This document shows positions 44,655 through 52,916 of a DNA stretch of 64,000 nt, piece by piece. The notes under the pieces are model-generated. The model had not been told where the DNA came from. It saw nothing but the letters and a program-made list of their open reading frames with translations, and did not search any database. The stretch lies in NCBI RefSeq assembly GCF_007954365.1, contig NZ_VOLO01000005.1:1-64000 (forward strand), given 5' to 3'. Both the position numbers and the translations under genes were made by a program. Origin of the DNA: Frigoribacterium sp. ACAM 257. Lineage in GTDB: Bacteria; Actinomycetota; Actinomycetes; Actinomycetales; Microbacteriaceae. Every line of letters begins with the position of its first letter. Position 1 is the stretch's first letter.

Positions 44655-45154
44655 CGGACGACCTGACGATCGACGACGGCGCAGGCGCGGGCGCAGGCGC
44701 ACGCGCGGGTGCCGACGTCGCCGCCGCGACCGTGCCGCAGGGTCGGCTGGAGGATCTCGCGCTCGAGCTCGGAGCGCTGGCGGCGGAGACGGACGGCGTC
44801 GCCCGCGTGCACGCACGTCCCGGTGCGGTCGAGATCGCCCGCCAGGCGCTCGGCGGGCTCAGGGCAGCCGTCGGCAGCGTGGCCGGCGCGACCGGTGCGG
44901 CCGTGACCGGTGCGGCCGTGACCGGTGCCGCCGCGGTCGGCTCGGCCGACGGGGCCGCAGGTCGGTCGAGGCTCCCCGTCACGCTCGCCGTCACCGACGA
45001 CGAGACGCGGGTGGTGCTCGACCTCGCCGTGGACGAGACCGCCTCGGGGCCGGCTGTGGCCCGGGCGGTCGCGGCGCGCCTCCTCGCCTACCTCGACGCC
45101 CAGCAGCTGCCCGCCCCCACGATCGACGTCCGCGTCGTCGGCACCTCGTCCTGA
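44651..45154 (+). CDS. Asp23-like protein, third gene of the sigma operon
   Basis: In this 167-residue protein, the GTG start overlaps the previous stop. An Ala/Gly-rich head is followed by a divergent Asp23-like fold (GRLEDLALELGALAAETDGVARVHARPG, then VDETASGPAVARAVAARLLAYLDAQQLPAPTIDVRVVG). Two low-complexity runs (AGAGARAGA near the start and AATGAAVTGAAVTGAA-like in the middle) come from tandem DNA repeats. Function is inferred only from the operon. Confidence 0.75.
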   Translation: MTDDLTIDDGAGAGAGARAGADVAAATVPQGRLEDLALELGALAAETDGVARVHARPGAVEIARQALGGLRAAVGSVAGATGAAVTGAAVTGAAAVGSADGAAGRSRLPVTLAVTDDETRVVLDLAVDETASGPAVARAVAARLLAYLDAQQLPAPTIDVRVVGTSS

Positions 45155-45221
45155 CCGGCGCGGGCAGCACGACGAGGCGCGCCCGCCGCCCGCTGCCCGC
45201 TGGCCGCACGCGGCACTCCTC

Positions 45222-45314
45222 ATTCAGGAAGTCGGGTCCTGATCCCCGCACCGGGGGGATCGGGCGTCCTGATCCCTGCACGATTCAGGAACTCCGTGTC
45301 GATCGTTCCTGGAT
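45222..45314. repeat. 93-bp intergenic palindrome, family B copy 3
   Basis: The ends are ATTCAGGAAG (45222-45231) and the slightly decayed GTTCCTGGAT (45305-45314). GTCCTGATCC at element position 15 and CGTCCTGATCC at 44 match copy 2. It lies between convergent genes. Confidence 0.72.
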
Positions 45315-45347
45315 CGCGCTCCCGGTCACGGCGTGGGTCGTGACCGC

Positions 45348-46262
45348 TCAGCGCGTCATGCGGTCGAGCGAGAAGGCCGAGGAGGCGAAGGGCCCGCCCT
45401 GAGGACCTGCTTGCCCGGCTGACCGCCCGGCTGACATCCCGGCCGACCCCTCGGCCGACCCCTCGGCCTCGGGAGAGACGGTTCCGGCCGGCTCGGGCAG
45501 GGGGCCGTCGGCGACCGCCGAGGCGTCGTCCTGCGGCCGGAAGCCGACGGCCTCACCGGCCGCGAGGTCCCACCAGCCCTCGCTGTTCGCCGACACGGCG
45601 TAGAACACGGCGACGTGCACGTCGGTCGTCATGGCGGCGACGAACGCGCGCACCCCGTCCGGCCTGCTGAGCCAGGTGTGCAGGTGGCGGGAGTCCTCCG
45701 GCGCCTCGCCCCAGCTCCCGATGCGGACGGAGATCGTGCTCAGCCCGAACTTGTCCGAGTAGAGGCGGCAGAGGGCCTCGCCGGCGACCTTCGAGACGCC
45801 GTAGAAGCCGTCGGGTCGCGGGGGCATGCCGACGTCGACGGTCGTGTCGGTGTCGTACGAGCCGGTGAGGCGGTTGCTGCTGGCGAAGACCACCCGTCCG
45901 ACGCCGGCCCGGCGAGCAGCCTCGAGCACGTGGTACGTGCCCACCACGTTGACCGCGGCCAGGTCGTGGAAGTCGGCCTCGTCGCTGAGTCCGCCGAGGT
46001 GGACGACGCCGTCGCAGCCGGCGAAGAGACCGGCCAGCGCCTCGAGGTCGGCGACGTCCACGACCTCGCGTCGTTCGGGCGTCGTCGGGCCGGTGCCGGC
46101 GTGCGCGGCCGGGGGAACCTCGACGACGTCCGTCGAGACCAGCTCGACCCCGAGCTCGTGCAGCGCTGAGCGCAGGTGCACCCCGATCCGGCCGGCCGCA
46201 CCGGTCACGGCCCATCGGGCGCCTCGGAGACGGGCGGGGTCGGGCTCGGCGTGGTCGTTCAT
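45348..46262 (-). CDS. NAD-dependent uronate dehydrogenase-like epimerase/dehydratase family protein
   Basis: This 304-residue Rossmann protein has VTGAAGRIGVHLRSAL, DGVVHLGGLSDEADFHDLAAVN, RVVFASSNRLTGSY and catalytic YGVSK. It ends its core with FYAVSANSEGWWDLAAGEAVGFRPQDDA. The order and wording match bacterial uronate dehydrogenases, which oxidise galacturonate or glucuronate to aldarolactones in plant-polysaccharide use. An extra 50-residue tail contains SAEGSAGMSAGRSAGQ-type repeats and looks disordered. Start ATG 46262. Confidence 0.83.
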   Translation of the reverse strand: MNDHAEPDPARLRGARWAVTGAAGRIGVHLRSALHELGVELVSTDVVEVPPAAHAGTGPTTPERREVVDVADLEALAGLFAGCDGVVHLGGLSDEADFHDLAAVNVVGTYHVLEAARRAGVGRVVFASSNRLTGSYDTDTTVDVGMPPRPDGFYGVSKVAGEALCRLYSDKFGLSTISVRIGSWGEAPEDSRHLHTWLSRPDGVRAFVAAMTTDVHVAVFYAVSANSEGWWDLAAGEAVGFRPQDDASAVADGPLPEPAGTVSPEAEGSAEGSAGMSAGRSAGQAGPQGGPFASSAFSLDRMTR

Positions 46263-46338
46263 GCCCCCACGGTACGGCGCGACCGCGACCGCGACCGCGA
46301 CACCCGCCTCCGTCTCCGCCTGCCCCGACACCGATCTG

Positions 46339-46423
46339 CCGCAAATGCCGACAGTTCGCGTCGATTCGAGTCGTTCGCACGTGGATGTCCCCGCATTGCA
46401 GCGCGTGCGGTCGGCATCTGCGG
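46339..46423. repeat. 85-bp intergenic palindrome, family A copy
   Basis: The ends are CCGCAAATGCCGAC (46339-46352) and GTCGGCATCTGCGG (46410-46423). The minus-strand interior CGCTGCAATGCGGGGACATCC aligns with the copy at 17174. Confidence 0.75.
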
Positions 46424-46468
46424 AAGCGCGCGCCCAGCCGAGCCGAGCGGGCCGGGCCCGGGCAGCAG

Positions 46469-46502
46469 TCGAGCCCGGCACCTCTGCAGGTGCCGGGCTC
46501 GA
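46469..46502 (-). terminator. Perfect hairpin after csbD-like gene
   Basis: The 15-base arms 46469-46483 and 46488-46502 pair perfectly around CTGC. It lies 38 bases beyond the csbD-like stop on the minus strand. Confidence 0.82.
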
Positions 46503-46539
46503 CCGGGGCGGGCTCACGACGTGCGGAGCCCGGGGTGGA

Positions 46540-46713
46540 TCAGTGCTGGTCGCCGTCCTTGGCGCGCTCGGTGGCGAGACGGTCCTCGCTCATCGACTTG
46601 TCCTTCTGGCCCTGGGCGGTGAGCTCGGCGTCGTCGGTCTTCTTGCCGACGGCCTCCTCCACGTGTCCGGCTGCCTTCTGCACTGCGTCCTTGGCCTTGT
46701 CTCCGATGGACAT
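46540..46713 (-). CDS. CsbD-family small stress protein
   Basis: This 57-residue protein reads MSIGDKAKDAVQKAAGHVEE, then AVGKKTDDAELTAQGQKDKS, and ends RATERAKDGDQH-like. It is a charged helical CsbD-type protein. CsbD proteins are general-stress proteins of unknown mechanism. Start ATG 46713 has GGAGGAACC upstream, and a perfect terminator hairpin follows the stop. Confidence 0.8.
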   Translation of the reverse strand: MSIGDKAKDAVQKAAGHVEEAVGKKTDDAELTAQGQKDKSMSEDRLATERAKDGDQH

Positions 46714-46910
46714 GCGGTTCCTCCTCCTGCTGAGTTCCCGGGACGTCCCGGCTGTGTGGTGGACGGTAGGCCCGCCTAGTCACCCTCGACCGGCGTCCGG
46801 CAGATGTACAGGGAAGACACACGGGCGCAGGAGGCGGCTCGCAGGCGGCCCGGGACCGTCCCGGGATCGTCCCGGCCGGCAGCAGGCGGCCCCGCGGTCG
46901 ATGCGGCGGC

Positions 46911-47915
46911 CTAGACCTCGCGACCGGCGGGCATCTGCGTCTTGCGGGGGTCGGTCTCGGCGAGCCCCTCGAAGATCGACTCGATCTTCGCGAGCACGTC
47001 GGCCTCGAGCACCACGCCCGACGCCTTCGCGTTCGACTCGACCTGCTCCGGACGCGAGGCGCCGATGATCGCCGACGCGACGTTCTCGTTCGAGAGCACC
47101 CAGGCGAGCGAGAGCTGCGCCTGCGTGAGGCCCAGGTCGTCGGCCACCGGCTTCAGCTGGGCCACGGCGTCGAGCACGTCGTCGCCCATCCAGCGCTCGA
47201 TCATCGCGGCGCCGCCCTTCTGGTCGGTCGCCCGGCTGCCGGAGGGCAGCTCGCCGCCCTTGGTGTACTTGCCGGTGAGCACGCCCTGCGCGACGGGGGA
47301 CCAGACGATCTGCGAGATGCCGAGCTCCTTCGAGGCCGGGACGACCTCCTCCTCGATGACCCGCCAGAGCAGCGAGTACTCGGGCTGGTTCGAGACGAGC
47401 TGGATCTTCAGCTCGCGGGCGAGCGCGTGCGCCTCGCGCAGCTGCTCGGCGTTCCACTCGGACACGCCGATGTACAGCACCTTGCCCTGGCGGACGAGGT
47501 CGGCGAAGGTCTCCATCGTCTCCTCGAGGGGAGTCTCGACGTCGTAGCGGTGCGCCTGGTACAGGTCGACGTAGTCCGTCTGCAGCCGCTCGAGGGAGCC
47601 GTTGATCGACTCCGTGATGTGCTTGCGGCTGAGGCCGGTGTCGTTGTGGCCCTTGGGGCCGGTCGGGCCGTAGACCTTGGTGAAGATCTCGACCGACTCG
47701 CGACGCTCGCCCTTCAGCGCCTCGCCCAGCACGACCTCGGCCTGGGTGTTCGCGTACACGTCGGCCGTGTCGAAGGTCGAGATGCCGACGTCGAGCGACT
47801 TCCGCACGCACGCCGTGGCCGTGTCGTTCTCGACCTGCGAGCCGTGGGTGAGCCAGTTGCCGAACGTGAGCTCGGAGACCTTGAGTCCTGAGTTGCCGAG
47901 GTACCTGAATTCCAT
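46911..47915 (-). CDS. Aldo/keto reductase, K+-channel-beta-like
   Basis: This 334-residue TIM-barrel enzyme begins MEFRYLGNSGLKVSELTFGNW. The catalytic residues are Asp and Tyr in FDTADVYANTQAE, Lys in EIFTKVYGPTG and His in DLYQAHRYD. The NADPH site is SAIIGASRPEQVESNAKAS. It belongs to the AKR6-type group with potassium-channel beta subunits and YghZ-like reductases. The start ATG 47915 follows AAGGAGAACCCC. Substrate unknown. Confidence 0.92.
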   Translation of the reverse strand: MEFRYLGNSGLKVSELTFGNWLTHGSQVENDTATACVRKSLDVGISTFDTADVYANTQAEVVLGEALKGERRESVEIFTKVYGPTGPKGHNDTGLSRKHITESINGSLERLQTDYVDLYQAHRYDVETPLEETMETFADLVRQGKVLYIGVSEWNAEQLREAHALARELKIQLVSNQPEYSLLWRVIEEEVVPASKELGISQIVWSPVAQGVLTGKYTKGGELPSGSRATDQKGGAAMIERWMGDDVLDAVAQLKPVADDLGLTQAQLSLAWVLSNENVASAIIGASRPEQVESNAKASGVVLEADVLAKIESIFEGLAETDPRKTQMPAGREV

Positions 47916-48017
47916 GGGGTTCTCCTTGTCGGGGGCGCTCCGCTGCGCACCGCCGTCGACGCTACGCCCCGTCGGCGTGAACGTTCACGCCGGGGTACGC
48001 CCGCGTGCGGGGGTTGT

Positions 48018-48073
48018 CGAGTGGTCAGCTCCTGTCCTTCCCGGCTCGGTGAGGGACATCATCTGACCACTCG
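48018..48073. repeat. 56-bp intergenic palindrome, family C copy 3
   Basis: The ends CGAGTGGTCAG (48018-48028) and CTGACCACTCG (48063-48073) enclose 34 bp, exactly as in the two copies near 28.7 kb. The TTCCCGGCTCGG core is shared. Confidence 0.78.
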
Positions 48074-48201
48074 AGCGCGACAGGGCCGAGCCGAGGAGGC
48101 GCGGGCTGGCTCACCGGAGCCGGCCGGCTGCCGATCAGGGCCAGCTGTCCTCCTCCGGGTGCGTGACGCGCCGCCGCGTCGCTGACGCCGTGCGGTCCCC
48201 C

Positions 48202-48231
48202 TTGCCGGGCGGCGCGACCTCCGCATAGCAT
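48202..48231 (+). promoter_or_regulatory. Probable promoter of the ABC-F leader transcript
   Basis: TTGCCG (48202-48207) and TAGCAT (48226-48231) are spaced by 18 bases and resemble a housekeeping promoter. Transcription would start about 90-100 bases before the leader ORF. The rest of 47916-48332 apart from the family C element holds no gene. Confidence 0.4.
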
Positions 48232-48332
48232 CGACGGGTACCTCGTCGCGAGCCGCGACGTCGGTGCGGCCACCTCACCGGCCGACCGGACGGCTCGCGG
48301 ACACGGGGGCTCCCCGCACGGAAGACGGCCCA

Positions 48333-48386
48333 TTGCGCACCAGCACCGGTACTGCGTCCACGACGCAGCAGCTGCCCTCGCACTGA
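48333..48386 (+). CDS. 17-residue leader peptide upstream of the ABC-F gene
   Basis: TTG 48333 to TGA 48386 encodes MRTSTGTASTTQQLPSH, with GGAAG eight bases before the start. It is followed by CGCCCG/CGGGCG and GCTCCC/GGGAGC hairpins (about 48398-48450), the second ending just before the ABC-F start region. A short ORF plus stem-loops before an antibiotic-resistance ATPase is the arrangement of ribosome-mediated attenuation, in which a drug-stalled ribosome relieves termination. The peptide itself is not a family I know. Confidence 0.45.
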   Translation: MRTSTGTASTTQQLPSH

Positions 48387-48488
48387 CTCCGCCCGTGCCC
48401 GCCCGCTGACCCGGGCGAGGCCGACGCTCCCCCGCCTCCGGCCGGGAGCGCGGTGGTGTCGTGCGCCGACACCACCACCGGGAGCACC

Positions 48489-50099
48489 GTGCCCACCACC
48501 CCTCGCACCACCACGCCCTCACCGTCCGTCGTCCTCACCGACTGCTCGTTCGCCTGGCCCGACGGCGCTGTCGTCCTCGACCGGGTCACCACGGCCTTCG
48601 GGCGGGGTCGCACCGGCCTCGTCGGGGCCAACGGCGCCGGCAAGTCGACGCTCGTCCGCCTCGTCACCGGCGATCTCGCCCCCACGGGCGGGAGGGTCTC
48701 GACGACCGGACCGGTCGACCTGCTGCCGCAGCGCCTCCGTCGCGGACCCGACGACACCGTCGCCGACCTGCTCGGCATCCGACCGCGGCTCGACGCCCTG
48801 CACGCGATCCTCGGCGGCGACCCCGATCCGCGGCACTTCGACGCCCTCGCCGACGACTGGGACATCGAGGCCCGGGCCGTCGCCGCCCTCGGCGAGGTCG
48901 GGCTCGACCTCGACGCCGGGGACCTGCTGCGTCCGGTCGCGACCCTGTCGGGCGGGCAGGCCGTCCTCACCGCCGTCACCGGCGTGCGGCTGCGCGACCG
49001 GCCCGTCGCCGTGCTCGACGAGCCGACGAACGACCTCGACGTCCGGTCGCGCGGGCTGCTGCTCGACCTCGTCGACCGCTGGCGCGGCACGCTCGTCGTC
49101 GTGAGCCACGACCGCGAGCTGCTCGAGCACGTCGACGAGGTGGCCGAGCTGCGCGACGGCTCGATCCGCACCTCGGGAGGGACCTGGTCCGACTTCGAGC
49201 AGCGCCTGGCCGTCGAGCGGTCGGCGGCAGAGCGCGACCTGCGCGACGCCGATCAGCTGCTGCGTGCCGAACGGCGGCAGCGCATCGAGGCCGAGACGAC
49301 GATCGCCCGGCGGGCGCGCGCCGGGCGGCGCTCGGCGGAGTCGATGCCCGCGATCATCGCCCACGCGAGGAGGAACACGGCGGAGGCGACGGCGGGCCGG
49401 CTGCGCTCCGGCCACGGCGCCGCGGAGGCGCGGGCCAGGGACCAGGTCGACGTCGCCTCACGCGCGGTGAGGGACGACGACGCCGTCCGGGTCGACCTGC
49501 CCGATCCGGCGATCCCGGCGGGGCGACGCCTCGCGGAGCTGACCGTCCGCGGGCGGACCACCGTGCTGCAGGGCCCCGAGCGGATCGCTGTCGTCGGCGC
49601 CAACGGCACGGGCAAGACCACGCTGCTCGAGCAGATCGTCGTCGCGCCCGGTGCGCCCGGCACGCGGCCGCACCCCCTGGCGGACACGGGGGCGACGTCG
49701 TTCACGGACCGGGTCGCCTGGCTGCCCCAGCGTCGCGACGGGCTGCTCGACGACGACGACACGGTCCTCGAGCACGTCGCCCGCGCGGCTCCCGCCGTGC
49801 CCGACCGTGAGCTGCGCAACGCCCTCGCGCGCCTCCTCCTCCGTGGTGCCGTCGTCGACCGGACGACGGTGACGCTGTCCGGAGGGGAGCGGTTCCGCGT
49901 GGCCCTCGCGGGCCTGGTGCTCGCCGACCCGGTCCCCCAGCTGCTCGTCCTCGACGAGCCGACGAACGACCTCGACATGGCGACGACCGACCACCTCGTC
50001 GAGGTGCTCGCGGCCTGGCGCGGCGGCCTCGTGGTCGTCAGCCACGACGAGAGTTTCCTCGATCGGCTCGGGCTGCACACTCGCGTGGCCCTCGACTGA
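48489..50099 (+). CDS. ABC-F family ATPase (ribosome-protection type)
   Basis: This 536-residue protein has two fused ATPase domains and no membrane segments. Walker A1 is GANGAGKST (46-54) with Walker B VAVLDEPTNDLD. A charged linker follows (RAARRIEAETT-like helices, about 255-320). Walker A2 is GANGTGKTT with Walker B LLVLDEPTNDLDMATTD. ABC-F proteins act on the ribosome, and many of this size displace macrolide, lincosamide or pleuromutilin drugs. GTG 48489 has GGGAG close upstream; GTGs at 48453/48456 are alternatives. A leader ORF precedes it. Confidence 0.9.
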   Translation: MPTTPRTTTPSPSVVLTDCSFAWPDGAVVLDRVTTAFGRGRTGLVGANGAGKSTLVRLVTGDLAPTGGRVSTTGPVDLLPQRLRRGPDDTVADLLGIRPRLDALHAILGGDPDPRHFDALADDWDIEARAVAALGEVGLDLDAGDLLRPVATLSGGQAVLTAVTGVRLRDRPVAVLDEPTNDLDVRSRGLLLDLVDRWRGTLVVVSHDRELLEHVDEVAELRDGSIRTSGGTWSDFEQRLAVERSAAERDLRDADQLLRAERRQRIEAETTIARRARAGRRSAESMPAIIAHARRNTAEATAGRLRSGHGAAEARARDQVDVASRAVRDDDAVRVDLPDPAIPAGRRLAELTVRGRTTVLQGPERIAVVGANGTGKTTLLEQIVVAPGAPGTRPHPLADTGATSFTDRVAWLPQRRDGLLDDDDTVLEHVARAAPAVPDRELRNALARLLLRGAVVDRTTVTLSGGERFRVALAGLVLADPVPQLLVLDEPTNDLDMATTDHLVEVLAAWRGGLVVVSHDESFLDRLGLHTRVALD

Positions 50100-50123
50100 C
50101 GGCGAGGCGGCCGCCCGCCCCGC

Positions 50124-50708
50124 TCACGCGACGGCGTGCGTGGCGCCTCCGACGACGACGCCGATCAGGGTGGACCACCCGACGATGGCGAGCCCCTGCC
50201 AGAACAGCACCCGCGCCTTGCTCACCCCGGAGCCGGCGAGCATGGTGGCGGTGAACTGGGTGGGCAGCAGGAGGGGGCCGAGCAGGCTCACGCCCGGAAC
50301 GCCGTATCGCACGAGCGCGTTCTGGAACTTCGCCCTGCGGGCGGACTTCCTGCTGCGCTCGTCGACCTCGTCGACCTCGTCGACCGGCCCCGTGGTGGCC
50401 GGTGCGGCTCCTCCTCCGGCGGGGACCCCGACGACGGCCTCGCGCCGGCTCGCCGCGGCCCGCCTTCGCCGTGAGACGACGACCGACCGCGCTCTCGCGC
50501 TGGTCGTCACGAGCACGAGGACGCACAGGAAGTTGCCGACGGCGCCCGCCGTGACGGCGAGGGCAGGGTGCAGGCCGCCGACGATGCCGATCGCTGCCGC
50601 TCCCTCGCCCTCGATGAACGGGACCGCACCGGCCAGGGCGACGACGAGAGGCTGCAGGATCCCGGGCATCTGAGCCACCAGCTCCTGGAATTGCGTGATC
50701 AGGTCCAT
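50124..50708 (-). CDS. Small multidrug export family (Sm_multidrug_ex) membrane protein
   Basis: This 194-residue protein begins MDLITQFQELVAQMPGILQPL. Helix segments VVALAGAVPFIEGEGAAAIGIVGGLHPALAV and a C-terminal GVPGVSLLGPLLLPTQFTATMLAGSG match the small-multidrug-export family. A charged cytosolic loop (about 70-115) carries a VDEVDEVDE repeat. Despite the family name, transport has not been broadly shown. It is divergent from a histidine kinase gene (162 bp). Start ATG 50708 with AGGAG upstream. Confidence 0.82.
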   Translation of the reverse strand: MDLITQFQELVAQMPGILQPLVVALAGAVPFIEGEGAAAIGIVGGLHPALAVTAGAVGNFLCVLVLVTTSARARSVVVSRRRRAAASRREAVVGVPAGGGAAPATTGPVDEVDEVDERSRKSARRAKFQNALVRYGVPGVSLLGPLLLPTQFTATMLAGSGVSKARVLFWQGLAIVGWSTLIGVVVGGATHAVA

Positions 50709-50870
50709 GACGGTCGCTCCTGTCGTCTCGGGAGGGGCCTGGTCGACCTCTCCGCTGTGGTGCCCAGTCCACAGCAGGGGAGATGTCACCGGCAGTGTCG
50801 GGCAGTCACGGCCGTGGGGGTCATCTGCCCGTCGGGTCCGTGACTTCTGTCACGGACATATGGTGGGGCC

Positions 50871-52148
50871 ATGACCGCTCCGGCCGATGCCCGCACCGTT
50901 GAGGCGCCGTCGTCCCCGCTGGTCCACCGGGGCACGGCACGTGCCGTCACGGCGACCTGGTGGTACACCGTGGTGGCGCTCGTGTTCTTCGAGCTGGCCG
51001 TCGTGCTGGTCTGGGCGGGCACGCTCCTGCAGGCGCGCCTCGACCGAGGTGCCGTCCTCGCCCTCCTGGTCGGCGGTCTCGTCTGGATCCTCTCCACGGC
51101 TCCTCTGCTGCGCGCCTATCGGCACGGCGGAGGCGACTCCGCCGCTCTCGACTGGCGCAGCACCCTCGTGCCGCTGGTCGTCGCCGCCGCCTACGGCGTC
51201 ACGGGGTGGTCTCTGACCGGCCTCTGGGTCCTGCTGGTCCTTCCCCTCGCCCAGTCCCTGCAGCTGCTCCACTGGCCACGGTTCGTGCGGGCGCGGATGG
51301 TGCTGGCGGTCACGGCCCTGCTGGCGGGCGTGCTGGTCGTCGACGTCCACACGGCCCTCTCCGAACCACCGTTGTCAGCTCACGGGGACCCGTATGTCGC
51401 AGGCGTCTTCTCCGTCCTGCTGCCCCTGACCACGGTGTTGTCGCTGTGGTGGTGGGACGTGCTGATCACGCTCGACCGTGCCCGCGTCTCCGAGGCTCGG
51501 CTCGCCGCGACCCAGGAGCGACTCGCGGTCGCCACCGACGTCCACGATCTCCAGGGGCACCACCTGCAGGTCATCGCCCTGCAGCTCGAGCTCGCGGAGA
51601 GGCTGCTGCCCGACGACCGCGACGCCGCCCTCCAGCAGCTGAGGGCCGCACGCCTCAGCGTCGACGAGGCCCGGCAGGGCACCCGCGATCTCGCGACCCG
51701 GTTCCGCGCCGTTCCCCTTCCCGACGAACTCGCCAACGCTCGTGACCTGCTGCGCGCCGCCGGCCTCACGGTCGAGGCGGTCGTCGACGTCGACGCCGAC
51801 AGCGCCCCGGCCTCGGTCTTCGGGCCCGTCATCCGGGAGACGACGACCAACGTCCTCCGACACGGCGGGGGGAGGCGCGCCCGACTCGCGCTGACGCGGC
51901 TGGACGGCAGGTGGCGGTACGAGATCAGCAACGACGTCCTGGTGCCCTCGCTGTCGGTGACCGCAGCGTCACCCGACGACGCCGGGGCGCCTCCTGGGCG
52001 CACGCGGCAGGGCACCGGACTCGAGGGCACGGCCAGGCGCGCCGGAGACGCCGGCGGGTCCATGGAGGTGGTCGCCGGCGAGGACGACTTCACCGTGATC
52101 GTGACGGTCCCGGCAGGCGCAGGCGCAAGTGCGGGCGTGCCCCGATGA
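50871..52148 (+). CDS. DesK-like sensor histidine kinase
   Basis: This 425-residue kinase has six membrane helices (about 25-205). The phosphorylated His225 lies in VATDVHDLQGHHLQVIALQLELAERLL, followed by a HATPase (VIRETTTNVLRHGGG, GTGLEGTARRAGDAGG). This class senses membrane fluidity or cell-envelope stress. Its stop overlaps the response regulator start by four bases. Start ATG 50871. Confidence 0.92.
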   Translation: MTAPADARTVEAPSSPLVHRGTARAVTATWWYTVVALVFFELAVVLVWAGTLLQARLDRGAVLALLVGGLVWILSTAPLLRAYRHGGGDSAALDWRSTLVPLVVAAAYGVTGWSLTGLWVLLVLPLAQSLQLLHWPRFVRARMVLAVTALLAGVLVVDVHTALSEPPLSAHGDPYVAGVFSVLLPLTTVLSLWWWDVLITLDRARVSEARLAATQERLAVATDVHDLQGHHLQVIALQLELAERLLPDDRDAALQQLRAARLSVDEARQGTRDLATRFRAVPLPDELANARDLLRAAGLTVEAVVDVDADSAPASVFGPVIRETTTNVLRHGGGRRARLALTRLDGRWRYEISNDVLVPSLSVTAASPDDAGAPPGRTRQGTGLEGTARRAGDAGGSMEVVAGEDDFTVIVTVPAGAGASAGVPR

Positions 52149-52795
52149 GCGTCGAGACGACTCCGGACGGCGTCGCCGGGGCCCCGCCCCGCCCCATCCG
52201 GGTCCTCCTCGCCGACGACGAAGCGATGATCCGCTCGGCGCTGGCCGCGCTGCTGCGCCTCGAGGGCGACATCGAGGTCGTCGCCGAGTGCGCCGACGGC
52301 GAGCAGGCCGTGGCGGCGGCGGAGCGTCTGCACCCGGACATCTGCCTGCTCGACCTCGAGATGCCCGGCCTCGACGGGGTCCAGGTCGCCGAGCGGCTGC
52401 GACGCACCGTGACCGCTCGCTGCGTGGTGGTCACCCGGCACGCTCGCCCCGGCGTGCTCCGCCGGGCACTCGCCGCGGGAGTAGCAGGGTTCCTGCCGAA
52501 GAGCCGCGACGCGAAGGAGGTGGCAGCAGTCATCCGACGGGTGGCCGCGGGAGCACGGTACGTCGACCCCGAGATCGCGGCCGATGCGCTGAGCGACGAA
52601 CGCTGCCCCCTGACCGATCGCGAGCGGGACGTGCTGCGGGTCGGGAGTCACGGGCAGACGACGGCCCAGATCGCTCGTGAGCTCTCCCTCGCGCCCGGCA
52701 CCGTGCGCAACCACGTCTCGGCCGTCCTCACGAAGCTGTCGGTGCCGACCCGGCAGCAGGCGGTCCTGGTGGCGCTCGAGCGAGGCTGGATCTAG
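52145..52795 (+). CDS. DesR-like LuxR-type response regulator
   Basis: This 216-residue protein has a receiver domain with phospho-Asp70 (DICLLDLEMPGLDG) and ADDE near residue 25. A C-terminal LuxR HTH (LTDRERDVLRVGSHGQTTAQIARELSLAPGTVRNHVSAVLTKL) follows. Partner of the overlapping kinase. The divergent small multidrug exporter is a plausible target. Confidence 0.93.
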   Translation: MSVETTPDGVAGAPPRPIRVLLADDEAMIRSALAALLRLEGDIEVVAECADGEQAVAAAERLHPDICLLDLEMPGLDGVQVAERLRRTVTARCVVVTRHARPGVLRRALAAGVAGFLPKSRDAKEVAAVIRRVAAGARYVDPEIAADALSDERCPLTDRERDVLRVGSHGQTTAQIARELSLAPGTVRNHVSAVLTKLSVPTRQQAVLVALERGWI

Positions 52796-52916
52796 GTGCA
52801 GCTCCCGGCCCGCTGAGGCAGGCCGTCCGACACGCGCCGGGTGGGCACCTCGCTCGTCAGGATGAAGTTCCCCCGCCCTGCCCGGAACGTGCCCGTGCCG
52901 CTCCTACTGTCGGGGC

